Source: Mycolicibacterium iranicum
Lineage (GTDB): Bacteria > Actinomycetota > Actinomycetes > Mycobacteriales > Mycobacteriaceae
Assembly (NCBI RefSeq): GCF_014190915.1
Contig: NZ_JACHVU010000002.1
Coordinates: forward strand, 643,576-707,575
DNA length: 64,000 nt
Direction: 5' to 3'
The position numbers were made by a program, and so were the translations under genes. Shown piece by piece: positions 18,043-28,243 of the stretch (positions within the stretch are counted from its first letter, which is position 1; each line of letters begins with the position of its first letter). The notes below the pieces were generated by a model. That model did not search any database. It had not been told where the DNA came from and saw only the letters and a list, made by a program, of their open reading frames with translations.

Positions 18043-18069
18043 GGAACGGGAGCGGCGTCCCGTGCGTCT
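18043..18069 (+). promoter_or_regulatory. SigM-type ECF promoter of eccC4
   Basis: GGAAC (18043-18047), 17 bp, CGTCT (18065-18069). It matches the SigM consensus GGAAC-N16-18-CGTC, with the same 17-bp spacer as the sites before esxU and the Rv3440c-like gene. The GTG start of eccC4 lies 9 bases after the -10 box, at or next to the expected transcription start, so translation would be leaderless. Confidence 0.62.
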
Positions 18070-18077
18070 ACTCAGAT

Positions 18078-21000
18078 GTGCAGACCGGACGCGTTGTCAT
18101 CGAGGCGCCACCCGACCCGCCCGCCCCGGTCCAGGTGAGCCCGCTGGCCCGGCTCATGCCGGTGGCGATGATCGTCGCGATGGGTGGGATGACGGCGCTG
18201 TACCTGACATCGACGGACTCGGCGGGCCGCAGTCCGATGTTCCTGTTCTTCCCCGTGATGATGCTCATGTCGCTGGTCGGCACACTCGCCTACGGTGCCC
18301 GCGGGCAGGGCAGGCCCGGCGAACTCGCCACCCAGCGCGCCGAGTACCTGCGCTATCTCGACGAGGTCGACGACGCACTCGGCCGGGCCGCGCAACAGCA
18401 ACATCGCCAGGCACATGAGACCCATCCGGCACCCGAATCCCTGTGGACGCTGGCAGGCAGCACGCGAATGTGGGAACGCGACGACAACCATCCCGACTTC
18501 TGCCGCGTGCGCGTCGGCGTCGGGACACAGCCGGCGGCGACCGCCGTGGTCCCACCGCCGGTCGGGCGCGCCTCGGCCGACGACGACCCGGTCACCTCGA
18601 CGGCGCTGCAGCGGCTCGTGGAGGTCCGCGCGACCGTCGACGACGTCCCAGTGGTCCTGCCGCTGCGAGAGATCCGGACTGTCACCGTGACTCGGGCGAC
18701 GGCCCGGGCGCTGGTATGTCAGGCCGCGATGATGCACCACCCCGACGTTCTGACCCTTGACGCCGACGACGGCCCCGACTGGGACTGGATCAAATGGCTT
18801 CCACATCAGGACTCTTCCCGGGACGCCCGTCATCGCATCGTCCTCACCGAGAGTGCGCCGCCCCCGCCGTCCGACTCGACCACAATCGTCGCGGTCCGTC
18901 CGGACGACGACGGGGACACCGTCGACGTCGACGGTCAGATCCTCGACATCCACTGCGATCGACTCTCCACCGCCGACGCCACCGCGTGCGCACGCCGGAT
19001 CGCAGGACGCGTGCACGACCCGCAGTCCCCGACCGGGCGCAGCCGCAGCGTGGAGTGGCCGGCGCTGATGGGGGTCGACGATCCGGAGGCTCTGGACCCC
19101 GGGCTGCTGTGGTCGCGAGAGCGTGACTCGGCGATGCTGCGCGCGCCGATCGGGGTGGCCGAGGACGGTACGGTACTGGAGCTGGACATCAAGGAGGCAG
19201 CGGCGAAGGGCATGGGCCCGCACGGATTATGCGTCGGCGCAACGGGTTCCGGTAAGTCCGAGTTTCTGCGCACCCTGGTGCTGGGCATGGTCGCGGCACA
19301 TCCCCCGGAGCTGCTGAACCTGGTGCTCGTCGACTTCAAGGGCGGCGCCACGTTCCTGGGCTTGGAGAAGCTCCATCATGTGTCGGCGGTGATCACCAAC
19401 CTCGCCGACGAAGCCCCGCTGGTGTCACGGATGCGTGAGGCTCTCGCCGGCGAGATCACCCGCAGGCAGGAGATGCTGCGCGCGGCGGGCAACCTGACCA
19501 ACATCGCCGAATACGCCGCCGCACGCAGCCGCGCGGGCGGGTTCCCGCCGCTGCCGGCCCTGTTCGTCCTCGTCGACGAATTCTCCGAACTGCTCAGCCA
19601 GCACCCCGAATTCGTGGACTTGTTCGTCGCGATCGGACGCCTCGGCCGGTCGCTGGGCATTCACCTGCTGCTGGCCAGCCAGCGTCTCGACGAGGGCAGG
19701 CTCCGCGGTCTGGAGACGCATCTGTCCTACCGCATCTGCCTGAAGACGTTCTCGGCCAGCGACTCCCGGGCGGTCCTCGGTGTGCCCGACGCCTATCACC
19801 TGCCGTCGCAGCCGGGTGCGGCCTACCTGAAGACGGCGTCGGGTGAGCTGACCCGCTTTCAGGCGTCGTTCGTATCCGGCGCCTTTACCCCGCGCCGCCG
19901 GGGATCTGGGGCCGCCGCCGTGCGGCGTTTCGCCCGTGCAGATCAGACAGTCGCGCCGGCCGCCGAGAGTGCGACGTCGGCGCGGCCGCTGCTGGAGACC
20001 GTCCTCGCGCAGCTCGCCGGACACGGCGAGCCGGCGCACCGGGTCTGGCTCGCGCCCCTCGGGGAGTCCCCGAGACTCGCAGACCTCCTGCCCGCCGAGC
20101 CCAGCCGACACCTCACGGTCCCCGTCGGAGTGGTGGACTGTCCGTTCGAGCAGCGTCGCGAGCTGCTGACCCTCGACCTGTCCGGCGCGGCAGGCAATGT
20201 CGCGGTCGTCGGCGCACCGCGCACCGGGAAGTCGACGGCCCTGCGGACGATCCTGTGCGCGCTGGCAGCCACCCATGGTGCCGCCGCCGTGCAGTTCTAC
20301 TGTCTGGACTTCGGTGGCGGTGAGCTGGCGGCTCTGCGAGATCTGCCGCACGTCGGCGCCGTGGCCGGCCGGCGCGACGCCGATCTGTGCCGCCGCGTGG
20401 TGGCCCAGATCGAGAACGTGCTGCGGGCCCGGGAGGCGGCCCCGGCCACCGCGGACCGGTACGGCGAGGTGTTCCTGGTGGTCGACGGGTGGGCCACGCT
20501 GCGGCAGGAATTCGACGGCCTCGAACCGAAGATCACCGCCCTCGCAGCACAGGGGCTCTCCTATGGCATTCACGTGATGATCGCGGCGTCCCGGTGGGCG
20601 GACCTGCGTCCGGCCCTGAAGGACCAGATCGGGACGCGGATCGAACTGCGCCTCGGCGACCCCGCCGATTCCGACATGGATCGCCGGCGGGCGCGTGAAC
20701 TCGCCGACCGCCCGGCCGGGCGGGGGCTGACCCGCGACGGGCGGGAGACGGCCATCGCGATGCCCGACGAGCGGCTGGTGCGGCGGCGCGACGACGCCGC
20801 CGCGCCGCGCGTCGAGTTACTGCCCACGCGGATCGACCGGCGTGCGATCGCAGGCGCCCCGACGCAGAGCGGGGAGGTCGTGCTCGGTGTGGGGGAGCGG
20901 GACCTCAGCGCCGTCGCCGTCGACTTCGCCGAGCACCCCCACCTGCTGATCCTCGGTGAAAGCGGGTGCGGCAAAACCGCACTGCTACGGCTGCTGTGCA

Positions 21001-21560
21001 CCGAACTGGTCGCATCCCGGCCTTCCGTTCGGCTGGAGATCGTGGATTTCCGCCGCACTCTGCTCGGCGTCGTCGAGACGTCCGAAGTCACCGGCTACTC
21101 GGTATCGGCCGCGGCGGTCACGGCACGGCTGGCTGCCCTCACCGAGATCCTCGACGACCGGATGCCCGGCGAGCACGTCACCCAGCGGCAGCTGCGGGAC
21201 CGCTCGTGGTGGAGCGGACCCGACATCTATGTCGTCGTCGACGACTACGACCTGGTCGCCGGGGGATCCGGAAACCCCTTGACCCCGCTGACCGACTTCC
21301 TGCCTCACGCCAAGGATCTCGGACTCCACGTGATCGTGGCACGTCGATCCGGCGGAGCGGCCCGGGCGATGTTCGACCCACTGCCGGCCAGGATGCGGGA
21401 CATGGGATGCGCGGGGCTGATGATGAGCGCATCCCCCGATGACGGCGTGCTGCTGGGCGCCGTACGCCCCCGCGCGCTTCCGCCCGGTCGCGGAACGCTG
21501 GTGATGCGGGGAAGACCTGACGAGCTCATCCAGGTGGGCTGGGTGGATCCGCCGCCGTGA
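18078..21560 (+). CDS. eccC4: ESX-4 FtsK/SpoIIIE-type ATPase EccC4
   Basis: 1160 residues. Two N-terminal transmembrane helices (about 22-40 and 52-72) are followed by three FtsK-like ATPase domains. Walker A motifs are GATGSGKSEF (domain 1, about residue 390), GAPRTGKSTA (domain 2, about 716) and GESGCGKTAL (domain 3, about 963). Domain 1 has a full Walker B with catalytic Glu (LFVLVDEFSEL), while domain 2 reads LVVDGWATL and domain 3 VVVDDYDLV, so only the first looks fully catalytic, as in other EccC proteins. EccC recognises Esx substrates and powers export. The only in-frame start after the upstream stop is GTG 18078. It overlaps the next gene by 4 bases. Confidence 0.94.
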   Translation: MQTGRVVIEAPPDPPAPVQVSPLARLMPVAMIVAMGGMTALYLTSTDSAGRSPMFLFFPVMMLMSLVGTLAYGARGQGRPGELATQRAEYLRYLDEVDDALGRAAQQQHRQAHETHPAPESLWTLAGSTRMWERDDNHPDFCRVRVGVGTQPAATAVVPPPVGRASADDDPVTSTALQRLVEVRATVDDVPVVLPLREIRTVTVTRATARALVCQAAMMHHPDVLTLDADDGPDWDWIKWLPHQDSSRDARHRIVLTESAPPPPSDSTTIVAVRPDDDGDTVDVDGQILDIHCDRLSTADATACARRIAGRVHDPQSPTGRSRSVEWPALMGVDDPEALDPGLLWSRERDSAMLRAPIGVAEDGTVLELDIKEAAAKGMGPHGLCVGATGSGKSEFLRTLVLGMVAAHPPELLNLVLVDFKGGATFLGLEKLHHVSAVITNLADEAPLVSRMREALAGEITRRQEMLRAAGNLTNIAEYAAARSRAGGFPPLPALFVLVDEFSELLSQHPEFVDLFVAIGRLGRSLGIHLLLASQRLDEGRLRGLETHLSYRICLKTFSASDSRAVLGVPDAYHLPSQPGAAYLKTASGELTRFQASFVSGAFTPRRRGSGAAAVRRFARADQTVAPAAESATSARPLLETVLAQLAGHGEPAHRVWLAPLGESPRLADLLPAEPSRHLTVPVGVVDCPFEQRRELLTLDLSGAAGNVAVVGAPRTGKSTALRTILCALAATHGAAAVQFYCLDFGGGELAALRDLPHVGAVAGRRDADLCRRVVAQIENVLRAREAAPATADRYGEVFLVVDGWATLRQEFDGLEPKITALAAQGLSYGIHVMIAASRWADLRPALKDQIGTRIELRLGDPADSDMDRRRARELADRPAGRGLTRDGRETAIAMPDERLVRRRDDAAAPRVELLPTRIDRRAIAGAPTQSGEVVLGVGERDLSAVAVDFAEHPHLLILGESGCGKTALLRLLCTELVASRPSVRLEIVDFRRTLLGVVETSEVTGYSVSAAAVTARLAALTEILDDRMPGEHVTQRQLRDRSWWSGPDIYVVVDDYDLVAGGSGNPLTPLTDFLPHAKDLGLHVIVARRSGGAARAMFDPLPARMRDMGCAGLMMSASPDDGVLLGAVRPRALPPGRGTLVMRGRPDELIQVGWVDPPP

Positions 21561-22690
21561 CCGCGGTGATCGTCGAGGTCGGACCGCACACCGTCCGCGG
21601 GCCGGGCGCGGTCGATCGTGAGATCTGCCGAGCGGCTGTGGAATTCATCGACGATCCCCTGATCCTCGTGGACGAACAACCCGTCGTGGCCGACGTGCTG
21701 TGGCGAGGGGTGCTCCGTGCGGCGGTGGGGGCGGGGGCGGGGCCGCTGGCGCTCGTCCTGCCCACCTGGTGGCCTTCAGGGCGGGTCGGTGTGGTCACCC
21801 GTGCCGCGGAGCAGGAATTCCCCGATGTCGTCGTGCTGCGCCGGTCGCTGCTGGTCCCCGGTTCTGGTACGGCTGTTCTCGAGCTGTCCGCCGACCACGT
21901 CGTCGTCACCGCCGCGGGGTCGGACCCGGCGGTGCTGTCCCGGGACGGTCCCGGCGTGCTCGCGCGGCTGCAGAATGCGTCCGCTGTGCTCGTGGACGTC
22001 CCAGCCGGGGTCGCGCCGCCACCCCACGACATCGTGGCACGGTTGCGTCAACTCGGTATCCCGTTCACCTACAGCTCATCTCGCGAACTGCGCGAGGCGG
22101 TCGCCGCTCTGGTCGAGGACATTTCACCCGGCGATGCCGGTGCGCGGTGGCCGCGACCGGGCCGACGTGGGGTGGCTGTGCTCGGCGGCGTCGCGGTGAC
22201 GGCGGCCGCTGTCGGCGGGGGATGGGCCGCGCACCCCGTCCCGTCGCAGAACGGCGAGGCCGTCACCCGCGAACTGGTCGAGGGGCGGGTCGCGCTGCAG
22301 GTGCCGGCGGACTGGGCTGTGGAGCGTGTCACCGGCGGGACCGGCTCCGAACGTGTGCGGGTGTCCGCCGCAGGCGGGCTGCCGGCGCTGAACATCACGC
22401 AGTCCGTCGGTGCCGCCGAGATGACGCTGGGCACCATCGCTGAAACGCTGCGCCGGTCACTGCAGTTCGAGCGCCCCGGGATCTTCACCGACCTGAATGC
22501 CACGGCCGACGTCGGAGGCAGGCCCGCCGTCACTTACGTCGAGCGCCGAACCGACAGCGAGACACACTGGGCCGTCCTCGTCGACGGCCCGGTCCGCATC
22601 GCGATCGGCTGCCAGTACCCGCCGCACCGGCGGGACACTGCCACGGTGGTGTGCGCCGACGCGGTGCGCTCAGCGCGCGTGATGCAGTGA
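21557..22690 (+). CDS. Type VII secretion-associated protein, Rv3446c family
   Basis: 377 residues, GTG start overlapping the eccC4 stop (GTGA). Residues about 1-190 form a cytoplasmic alpha/beta domain with an actin-like/Hsp70-like opening ([14 protein letters not shown]). A single transmembrane helix follows (about 204-226, [20 protein letters not shown]), and a C-terminal extracytoplasmic domain (about 240-377) contains [17 protein letters not shown]. This architecture is the TIGR03931-type ESX-4-associated family. Its role in ESX-4 is not established; the position between eccC4 and esxU is conserved with M. tuberculosis. Confidence 0.85.
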   Translation: MTAVIVEVGPHTVRGPGAVDREICRAAVEFIDDPLILVDEQPVVADVLWRGVLRAAVGAGAGPLALVLPTWWPSGRVGVVTRAAEQEFPDVVVLRRSLLVPGSGTAVLELSADHVVVTAAGSDPAVLSRDGPGVLARLQNASAVLVDVPAGVAPPPHDIVARLRQLGIPFTYSSSRELREAVAALVEDISPGDAGARWPRPGRRGVAVLGGVAVTAAAVGGGWAAHPVPSQNGEAVTRELVEGRVALQVPADWAVERVTGGTGSERVRVSAAGGLPALNITQSVGAAEMTLGTIAETLRRSLQFERPGIFTDLNATADVGGRPAVTYVERRTDSETHWAVLVDGPVRIAIGCQYPPHRRDTATVVCADAVRSARVMQ

Positions 22691-22703
22691 AATACCAGAC
22701 AAG

Positions 22704-22730
22704 GGAACCGAATTGGGTGCCGGTGCGTCC
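22704..22730 (+). promoter_or_regulatory. SigM-type ECF promoter of esxU-esxT
   Basis: GGAAC (22704-22708), 17 bp, CGTCC (22726-22730). The 14 bases GCCGGTGCGTCCTAT (around the -10 box) are identical to those in front of the Rv3440c-like gene at 43234. In M. tuberculosis SigM is reported to activate esxT/esxU and Rv3439c-Rv3440c, which fits. The expected start of transcription is about 22737, giving a leader of some 43 bases that contains AGGAAGGA for esxU. Confidence 0.68.
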
Positions 22731-22779
22731 TATGAACAGACACACCGCAGAAACCGTGAACTTCAGGAAGGACCCGCTC

Positions 22780-23109
22780 ATGCCACCACCGCCGACCCCC
22801 GGTCCGGCACTGGCCACCGACTTCGACCTCATGGTGTCGGTGGCCGGCAGGACAGACCACCGCAACGACGAGGTCAGGGCGATGCTGCAGTCGTTCATCG
22901 GCGCGATGAGCAACGTGCCACCGTCGGTGTGGGGTGGTGTCGCCGCCGTACGCTTCCGCGAGGTGGTGGAGCGCTGGAACACCGAATCGCTGAAGCTGCA
23001 TGCCGCACTGTCGCGCATCGCCGACACGATCCGCGACAACGAGCGGGTGCTGCGGGAGGTCGCCGAGGGGCATTCGCAGCGCATCGACTCCGTCGCGGCG
23101 AACCTGTAG
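22780..23109 (+). CDS. esxU: ESAT-6-like WXG100 protein EsxU
   Basis: 109 residues. Two helices around a turn with SVWGG (about 48-52) replace the classic WXG motif, exactly as in M. tuberculosis EsxU ([30 protein letters not shown] are near-identical). It partners with EsxT as the ESX-4 substrate heterodimer. ATG 22780 was chosen because AGGAAGGA (22765-22772) precedes it. An in-frame ATG at 22732 would lie before or at the predicted transcription start. The C-terminal YxxxD/E-type secretion signal is not obvious here, so it may lie on EsxT. Confidence 0.93.
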   Translation: MPPPPTPGPALATDFDLMVSVAGRTDHRNDEVRAMLQSFIGAMSNVPPSVWGGVAAVRFREVVERWNTESLKLHAALSRIADTIRDNERVLREVAEGHSQRIDSVAANL

Positions 23110-23119
23110 GGGCCTCGCG

Positions 23120-23416
23120 ATGACCGACACGCTGTCCTATGACTTCGGCGAGATCGAGTACACGGTCCGCCAGGAGATCCAGTCCACCTCGAACAGGTTC
23201 AATGCGGCGCTGGAGGATCTGCGCGCGCAGATCGCCCCGCTGCAGGCGACATGGACCCGCGACGCCGCGGAGGCCTACCGCATCGAGCAGGCCCGCTGGG
23301 AACAGTCCGCGGCAGCACTCAACGAGATACTCGTCAGTCTCGGCAACGCGGTTCGGGACGGCTCCGACGACGTCGCGGCCACCGACCGCAGAGCCGCCAA
23401 CGCCTGGGGCGCCTGA
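23120..23416 (+). CDS. esxT: ESAT-6-like WXG100 protein EsxT
   Basis: 98 residues, starting MTDTLSYDFGEIEYTVRQEI. The turn motif is WTR (LQATWTRDAAEAY), with EAYRIEQ following, compatible with the YxxxD/E-like export signal region. It is the partner of EsxU, 10 bases upstream, and both are expected to be exported by the EccB4-EccC4-EccD4-MycP4 machine. A 15-bp hairpin follows the stop and closes the ESX-4 operon. In M. tuberculosis rplM comes next, but here a 16-kb metabolic block intervenes. Confidence 0.93.
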   Translation: MTDTLSYDFGEIEYTVRQEIQSTSNRFNAALEDLRAQIAPLQATWTRDAAEAYRIEQARWEQSAAALNEILVSLGNAVRDGSDDVAATDRRAANAWGA

Positions 23417-23432
23417 CCGCCCCGTCCCGAGT

Positions 23433-23477
23433 CTGTGCGGCCCCCGCGAGGAGGGGAGCCGAGCGGGGGCCGCACAG
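23433..23477 (+). terminator. Strong hairpin terminator after esxT
   Basis: Perfect 15-bp stem: CTGTGCGGCCCCCGC (23433-23447) with GCGGGGGCCGCACAG (23463-23477), 15-base loop, followed by TACTCTCGG. It lies 16 bases past the esxT stop and separates ESX-4 from the accessory block. Confidence 0.75.
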
Positions 23478-23526
23478 TACTCTCGGCACGCCACCTCGGT
23501 ATTCGGCTAGGGTGGCAGCAAGTGTG

Positions 23527-24882
23527 ATGGCGGACACAAAGGAACGCCGGGTGGCAGGTTCGAAGACATCGGCCGGAAAGACATCGGCAGAACGGGTGGC
23601 GGCCGGACGGGTGGCGACCCGCCCGTCGCCGTCGCAACTGCGCGCCGTCCACGAGCTGTTCATCGCCGGCGAAGTCGACGCGACCTACCTGAACTCCACC
23701 GAGGTGCGGCCGGTGGTCGCGCAGAGCTGGCAGCGCAGCCTCGCCGTCGGCGTGGATCCCGACCTCGACGGCGCCCGGGCCGCGGTGACGGCCATCGAGC
23801 GGCTCCGCGAGACGCATCCACTCGCACCGGCGCTGCCGGTGATCCGCAGGCTCCTGGTCGACGACGCGATCGACTCGGGCGTTGTCGTGGCGGTCAGCGC
23901 CGCCGACGGCACGCTGCTCTGGGTCGAAGGAGACCCGACCGCCTGCCGCAAGGCCGAGGCGATGAACTTCGTACCGGGCGCCGACTGGAGCGAGCGCAGC
24001 GCGGGCACCAACGCCCCTGGCACCGCGCTGGCCTTGGACCGCGAACTGCAGATCCATGGCTCCGAACACTTCTCCCGGGTGGTCCAGCCGTGGAGCTGCA
24101 CCGCCGCACCCGTCCACGACCCCGCCACGGGTGCCCTGCTCGGTGCGATCGACCTGACCGGCGGCACCCAGGTCGCGACGTCGCAGACGCTCGCACTCGT
24201 GCGCGCCACCGCGGTCGCCGTCGAGAACCACCTCGCCCTACTACGTGTCGCCGGCATCGGCGCCGAGCCCGCCGCGCGCAAGCCGCACCTCGTCGTGCTC
24301 GGCGGTGACCGGCCCCGCTGGGTCACCACCGACGGGTACGGGCACCTTCAGGCCACCCACCTGACCGGCCGGCACGCCGACATCCTGGTGTTGCTCAGCC
24401 GCCATCCCGAAGGGCTCTCGGCCGATCATCTCGCCGTGCTGCTCGACGACAAGGACCTCGACGTCGTGACCGTGCGTGCCGAGATGTCGCGCCTGCGCAA
24501 GGTGATCGGCGCCGAGAACCTCGGATCCCGGCCCTACCGTCTGCTGACCACCATCACCAGCGACGTCGCCGAGGTGTTCGAGGCCCTCGACGCCGGCGAC
24601 GTCGACGCCGCGCTGAACCGGTACGCCGGGCCGCTGCTGACACAGTCGGTGTCGCCCGCGATCGCGCGGCTGCGCACCCAGCTGTCGACCACGTTGCGCG
24701 ACGCGGTGCTGGCCGAGAGCAAGCAGGGCCGCACCGACCTGCTGCGCCGCTGGCTCGACCTCCCCGAGGGCCGCGACGACCGTGACGGATGGCAGGCGCT
24801 GCGCGACAGCGCCGGTCTCACCCCGGTCGCACGGGCGCAGGCCCGCGGCCATCTGGCCGGCCTGGACTACGAACTCGGCTGA
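23527..24882 (+). CDS. GAF-domain transcriptional regulator (paralogue 1)
   Basis: 451 residues from ATG 23527. An N-terminal segment (about 38-100) resembles the start of AcoR-type activators (VVAQSWQRSLAVGVDPD), and a GAF domain (about 110-240) has VPGADWSERSAGTNAPGTAL. A winged-helix-like domain follows (about 285-345, RHADILVLLSRHPEGLSADH), then a variable C-terminus. It lacks the AAA+ sigma-54 module of AcoR, as expected in an organism without sigma-54. It is strongly similar over nearly its whole length to the regulator at 38597, so the 16-kb diol block is bracketed by two paralogues in the same orientation. It may sense an aldehyde or diol and activate the block (inference). Confidence 0.82.
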   Translation: MADTKERRVAGSKTSAGKTSAERVAAGRVATRPSPSQLRAVHELFIAGEVDATYLNSTEVRPVVAQSWQRSLAVGVDPDLDGARAAVTAIERLRETHPLAPALPVIRRLLVDDAIDSGVVVAVSAADGTLLWVEGDPTACRKAEAMNFVPGADWSERSAGTNAPGTALALDRELQIHGSEHFSRVVQPWSCTAAPVHDPATGALLGAIDLTGGTQVATSQTLALVRATAVAVENHLALLRVAGIGAEPAARKPHLVVLGGDRPRWVTTDGYGHLQATHLTGRHADILVLLSRHPEGLSADHLAVLLDDKDLDVVTVRAEMSRLRKVIGAENLGSRPYRLLTTITSDVAEVFEALDAGDVDAALNRYAGPLLTQSVSPAIARLRTQLSTTLRDAVLAESKQGRTDLLRRWLDLPEGRDDRDGWQALRDSAGLTPVARAQARGHLAGLDYELG

Positions 24883-24969
24883 AAACCTGAGCAGAGCACC
24901 AACAGCCCAGCTCAGAGCCGCGCAGAACGCGAGTTGTCAACGTGGGCATCGCAATTCGATGATCACTGC

Positions 24970-25890
24970 ATGGACATCCGAACCTATGCGCAGTTCCTGC
25001 CCGGCGCCTACGCCTGCGGTGTCACCTCCCCGGTGAGCACCTGGTGGCCATGGCGGGGCCGCAGCGTGCACATCGCCCGCTCGGCCGTCCCGGACGCCCC
25101 GGTGCGTGTGATGGTGATCCACGGTGGCGGTGGCTACAGTGGCGCGCTCTGGCCCGTCTCGGCGTCCGCCCTGGGTCGCGCCGTCGACGTCCTCGCCCCC
25201 GACCTGCCGCTGTACGGCGACACCGTCGAGCCGCACCCGTCGCAGGTCCGCTACGACGACTGGGTGGAGTTGCTCTGCGATCTCGTCGCCGCGGAACGCG
25301 CCACCGACCCGCGCCCCCTGGTGCTGTTCGGGGCCAGCATGGGCGGCATGCTCGCCTACGAGGTCACGGCCCGCGGCGGGGTCGAGGCGGTGGTCGCGAC
25401 GTGCCTGCTCGACATGGCCGACCCGGCCGCCCGCGCCGCCGCCACCCGCTTCCCGTGGCTGGGTCGCCCGGCGCCGGCGCTGCTGCGCGCCACCGAACCG
25501 GTCCTGGGCCGGGTGCGGTTGCCGATCCGCTGGGCGGCCGACATGGGCGAGATGAGCACCGACCGGCGGTTGTCGCAGCTGTGCGCCTCCGACCCGCGCG
25601 GTGGCGGTGTCAGCGTTCCGCTGGGCTTCCTGTCGAGCTGGATGAACTACCGCCACACCGCACCGGAATCGTTCCTCGCCGCTCCCGTCACCCTCGTCGC
25701 GCCGGCGGCCGACACCTGGACACCACCCGCACTGAGCGTGCGCTTCCTCCAACGTGTTTCGGCGCCCACACAGCTCGTCATGCTCGAAGATTGCGGGCAC
25801 TTCCCGGTCGAGGAGCCCGGACTGACCCAGCTACGCACGGCGCTGCGCGGTGTGCTCACCCGGGTGGCGGAGCAAGCCGGTCGATCGTGA
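24970..25890 (+). CDS. Alpha/beta hydrolase
   Basis: 306 residues. The fold is clear: oxyanion HGGGG (VMVIHGGGGYSG), nucleophile elbow GASMGG (about residue 129), a late Asp region (APAADTWTPP) and catalytic His in DCGHFPVEEPG. The reaction is unknown; it could be an esterase or lactonase. ATG 24970 (MDIRTYAQFLPG) is preferred; an in-frame GTG at 24934 adds 12 poorly conserved residues. It starts 88 bases after the GAF regulator and overlaps the convergent TetR gene by 35 bp at its 3' end. A link to diol metabolism is suggested only by position. Confidence 0.8.
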   Translation: MDIRTYAQFLPGAYACGVTSPVSTWWPWRGRSVHIARSAVPDAPVRVMVIHGGGGYSGALWPVSASALGRAVDVLAPDLPLYGDTVEPHPSQVRYDDWVELLCDLVAAERATDPRPLVLFGASMGGMLAYEVTARGGVEAVVATCLLDMADPAARAAATRFPWLGRPAPALLRATEPVLGRVRLPIRWAADMGEMSTDRRLSQLCASDPRGGGVSVPLGFLSSWMNYRHTAPESFLAAPVTLVAPAADTWTPPALSVRFLQRVSAPTQLVMLEDCGHFPVEEPGLTQLRTALRGVLTRVAEQAGRS

Positions 25891-26398
25891 CCATCAGGGC
25901 GTCCACGTCGAAGCCCCGGCGGGTCATCACCCGGTGCAGCTGCGCGTCGACGGTGTGCACGAGCGTCTGCGCCGTCAGCTCGACATCCTCACCGCCGCGG
26001 TCGCACCGCTTCAGGTGAAACGCCACTTCGTCACAGATCCGGTCCTCGAAGCCGCGCAGCGCCTCCAGCCGATCCGCATCGGCGGGCACCATCCGGTGCA
26101 GCAGGGCGTGCAGCCGCGGCTGGTCGCCGTGCAGGGTGAGCAGCGCGTCGAGCACCGCACGCATCGTCGCGTCGAACGGTGGGGCGGTGTCCCGCAGCTC
26201 GGCGAAGACCTCGGTGAGGTGCCGGTCGGCGTCGCGGACATGGCGCTCCGCGACAGCGTGCAACAGCGCCAGCTTGTCGGGAAAGTACTGGTAGAGGGTA
26301 CCGATCGACAGGCCGGCGCGTTCGGCGATGCGGTTGGTCGTCGCCGCGATCCCCTCCCGCGAGAACACCTGGGCGGCGGCTTCCACCAGCGTGTTCAC
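25856..26398 (-). CDS. TetR-family repressor divergent from the aldehyde dehydrogenase
   Basis: 180 residues from GTG 26398. The helix-turn-helix is at about 15-50 (TTNRIAERAGLSIGTLYQYF). The in-frame reading upstream of this GTG (residues RPRQQRSRET before VNTLVEAAAQVF) looks like a genuine TetR N-terminal arm, yet it contains no ATG, GTG or TTG. CTG at 26452, 4 bases after GGAAG, would add 18 residues, so a non-canonical start is possible. The gene is divergent from the aldehyde dehydrogenase, whose promoter it may repress. Its 3' end overlaps the alpha/beta hydrolase gene by 35 bp. Confidence 0.82.
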   Translation of the reverse strand: MNTLVEAAAQVFSREGIAATTNRIAERAGLSIGTLYQYFPDKLALLHAVAERHVRDADRHLTEVFAELRDTAPPFDATMRAVLDALLTLHGDQPRLHALLHRMVPADADRLEALRGFEDRICDEVAFHLKRCDRGGEDVELTAQTLVHTVDAQLHRVMTRRGFDVDALMVTIDRLAPPPG

Positions 26399-26467
26399 CG
26401 TCTCACGGGAGCGCTGCTGGCGGGGTCGGCGGCGGGGCTGGTCGATGGGCAGAAGTCTTCCCGACGA

Positions 26468-26501
26468 TGCAACCGTGGTGCAACGGTCCCGCGCGTAAGT
26501 T
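26468..26501 (+). promoter_or_regulatory. TGCAAC direct-repeat activator site and -10 of aldehyde dehydrogenase
   Basis: TGCAACC (26468-26474), GTGG, TGCAACG (26479-26485), then 10 bp and TAAGTT (26496-26501) as -10. The same arrangement occurs before the dehydratase small-subunit gene and the LuxR gene. The expected transcription start is about 26508, with AGGAG before ATG 26538. A repeat at the -35 position suggests a class II activator. Confidence 0.65.
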
Positions 26502-26537
26502 CAGTGACGCACACCACACGAGCAGGAGACTCCCCAC

Positions 26538-28057
<1,520 letters not shown>

Positions 28058-28061
<4 letters not shown>

Positions 28062-28156
28062 CGAGCGCTTGCGCGAGGAAACGACAGGCACTGACGAGCG
28101 CTTGCGCGAGGAAACGACAGGCACTGACGAGCGCTTGCGCGAGGAAACGACAGGCA
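28058..28156. repeat. Three perfect tandem copies of a 33-bp repeat at the aldehyde dehydrogenase stop codon
   Basis: Copies at 28058-28090, 28091-28123 and 28124-28156, each beginning CTGACGAGCGCTTGCGCGAG and ending CGACAGGCA, with no difference between copies. The TGA stop of the gene lies inside copy 1. The unit contains the palindromic GAGCGCTTGCGC. Perfect identity implies recent expansion or strong homogenisation. Confidence 0.95.
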
Positions 28157-28177
28157 CTGATCGACCAGCAGACTCGG

Positions 28178-28209
28178 ACTCGCACGGACTCCTCCCGGTC
28201 CGTGCGAGT
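28178..28209 (+). terminator. Hairpin terminator between aldehyde dehydrogenase and glpK
   Basis: ACTCGCACGGAC (28178-28189), 8-base loop, GTCCGTGCGAGT (28198-28209), then TCGTCTCTTCG. The 12-bp perfect stem with a pyrimidine-rich tail fits a terminator. It separates the TGCAAC-driven aldehyde dehydrogenase from glpK, although partial read-through is possible because no clear glpK promoter is visible. Confidence 0.65.
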
Positions 28210-28243
28210 TCGTCTCTTCGTGTGACACCAAAGGAGTAGATAC

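Noticed and set aside
14050..23109. PE/PPE or eccA/eccE genes expected of larger ESX loci
   Set aside because: None present; the set matches the minimal ESX-4 type, so absence is normal and not a deletion.
23527..24882. Sigma-54-dependent activator (AcoR type)
   Set aside because: The GAF proteins lack the AAA+ domain with the GAFTGA motif; a winged-helix region follows the GAF domain.
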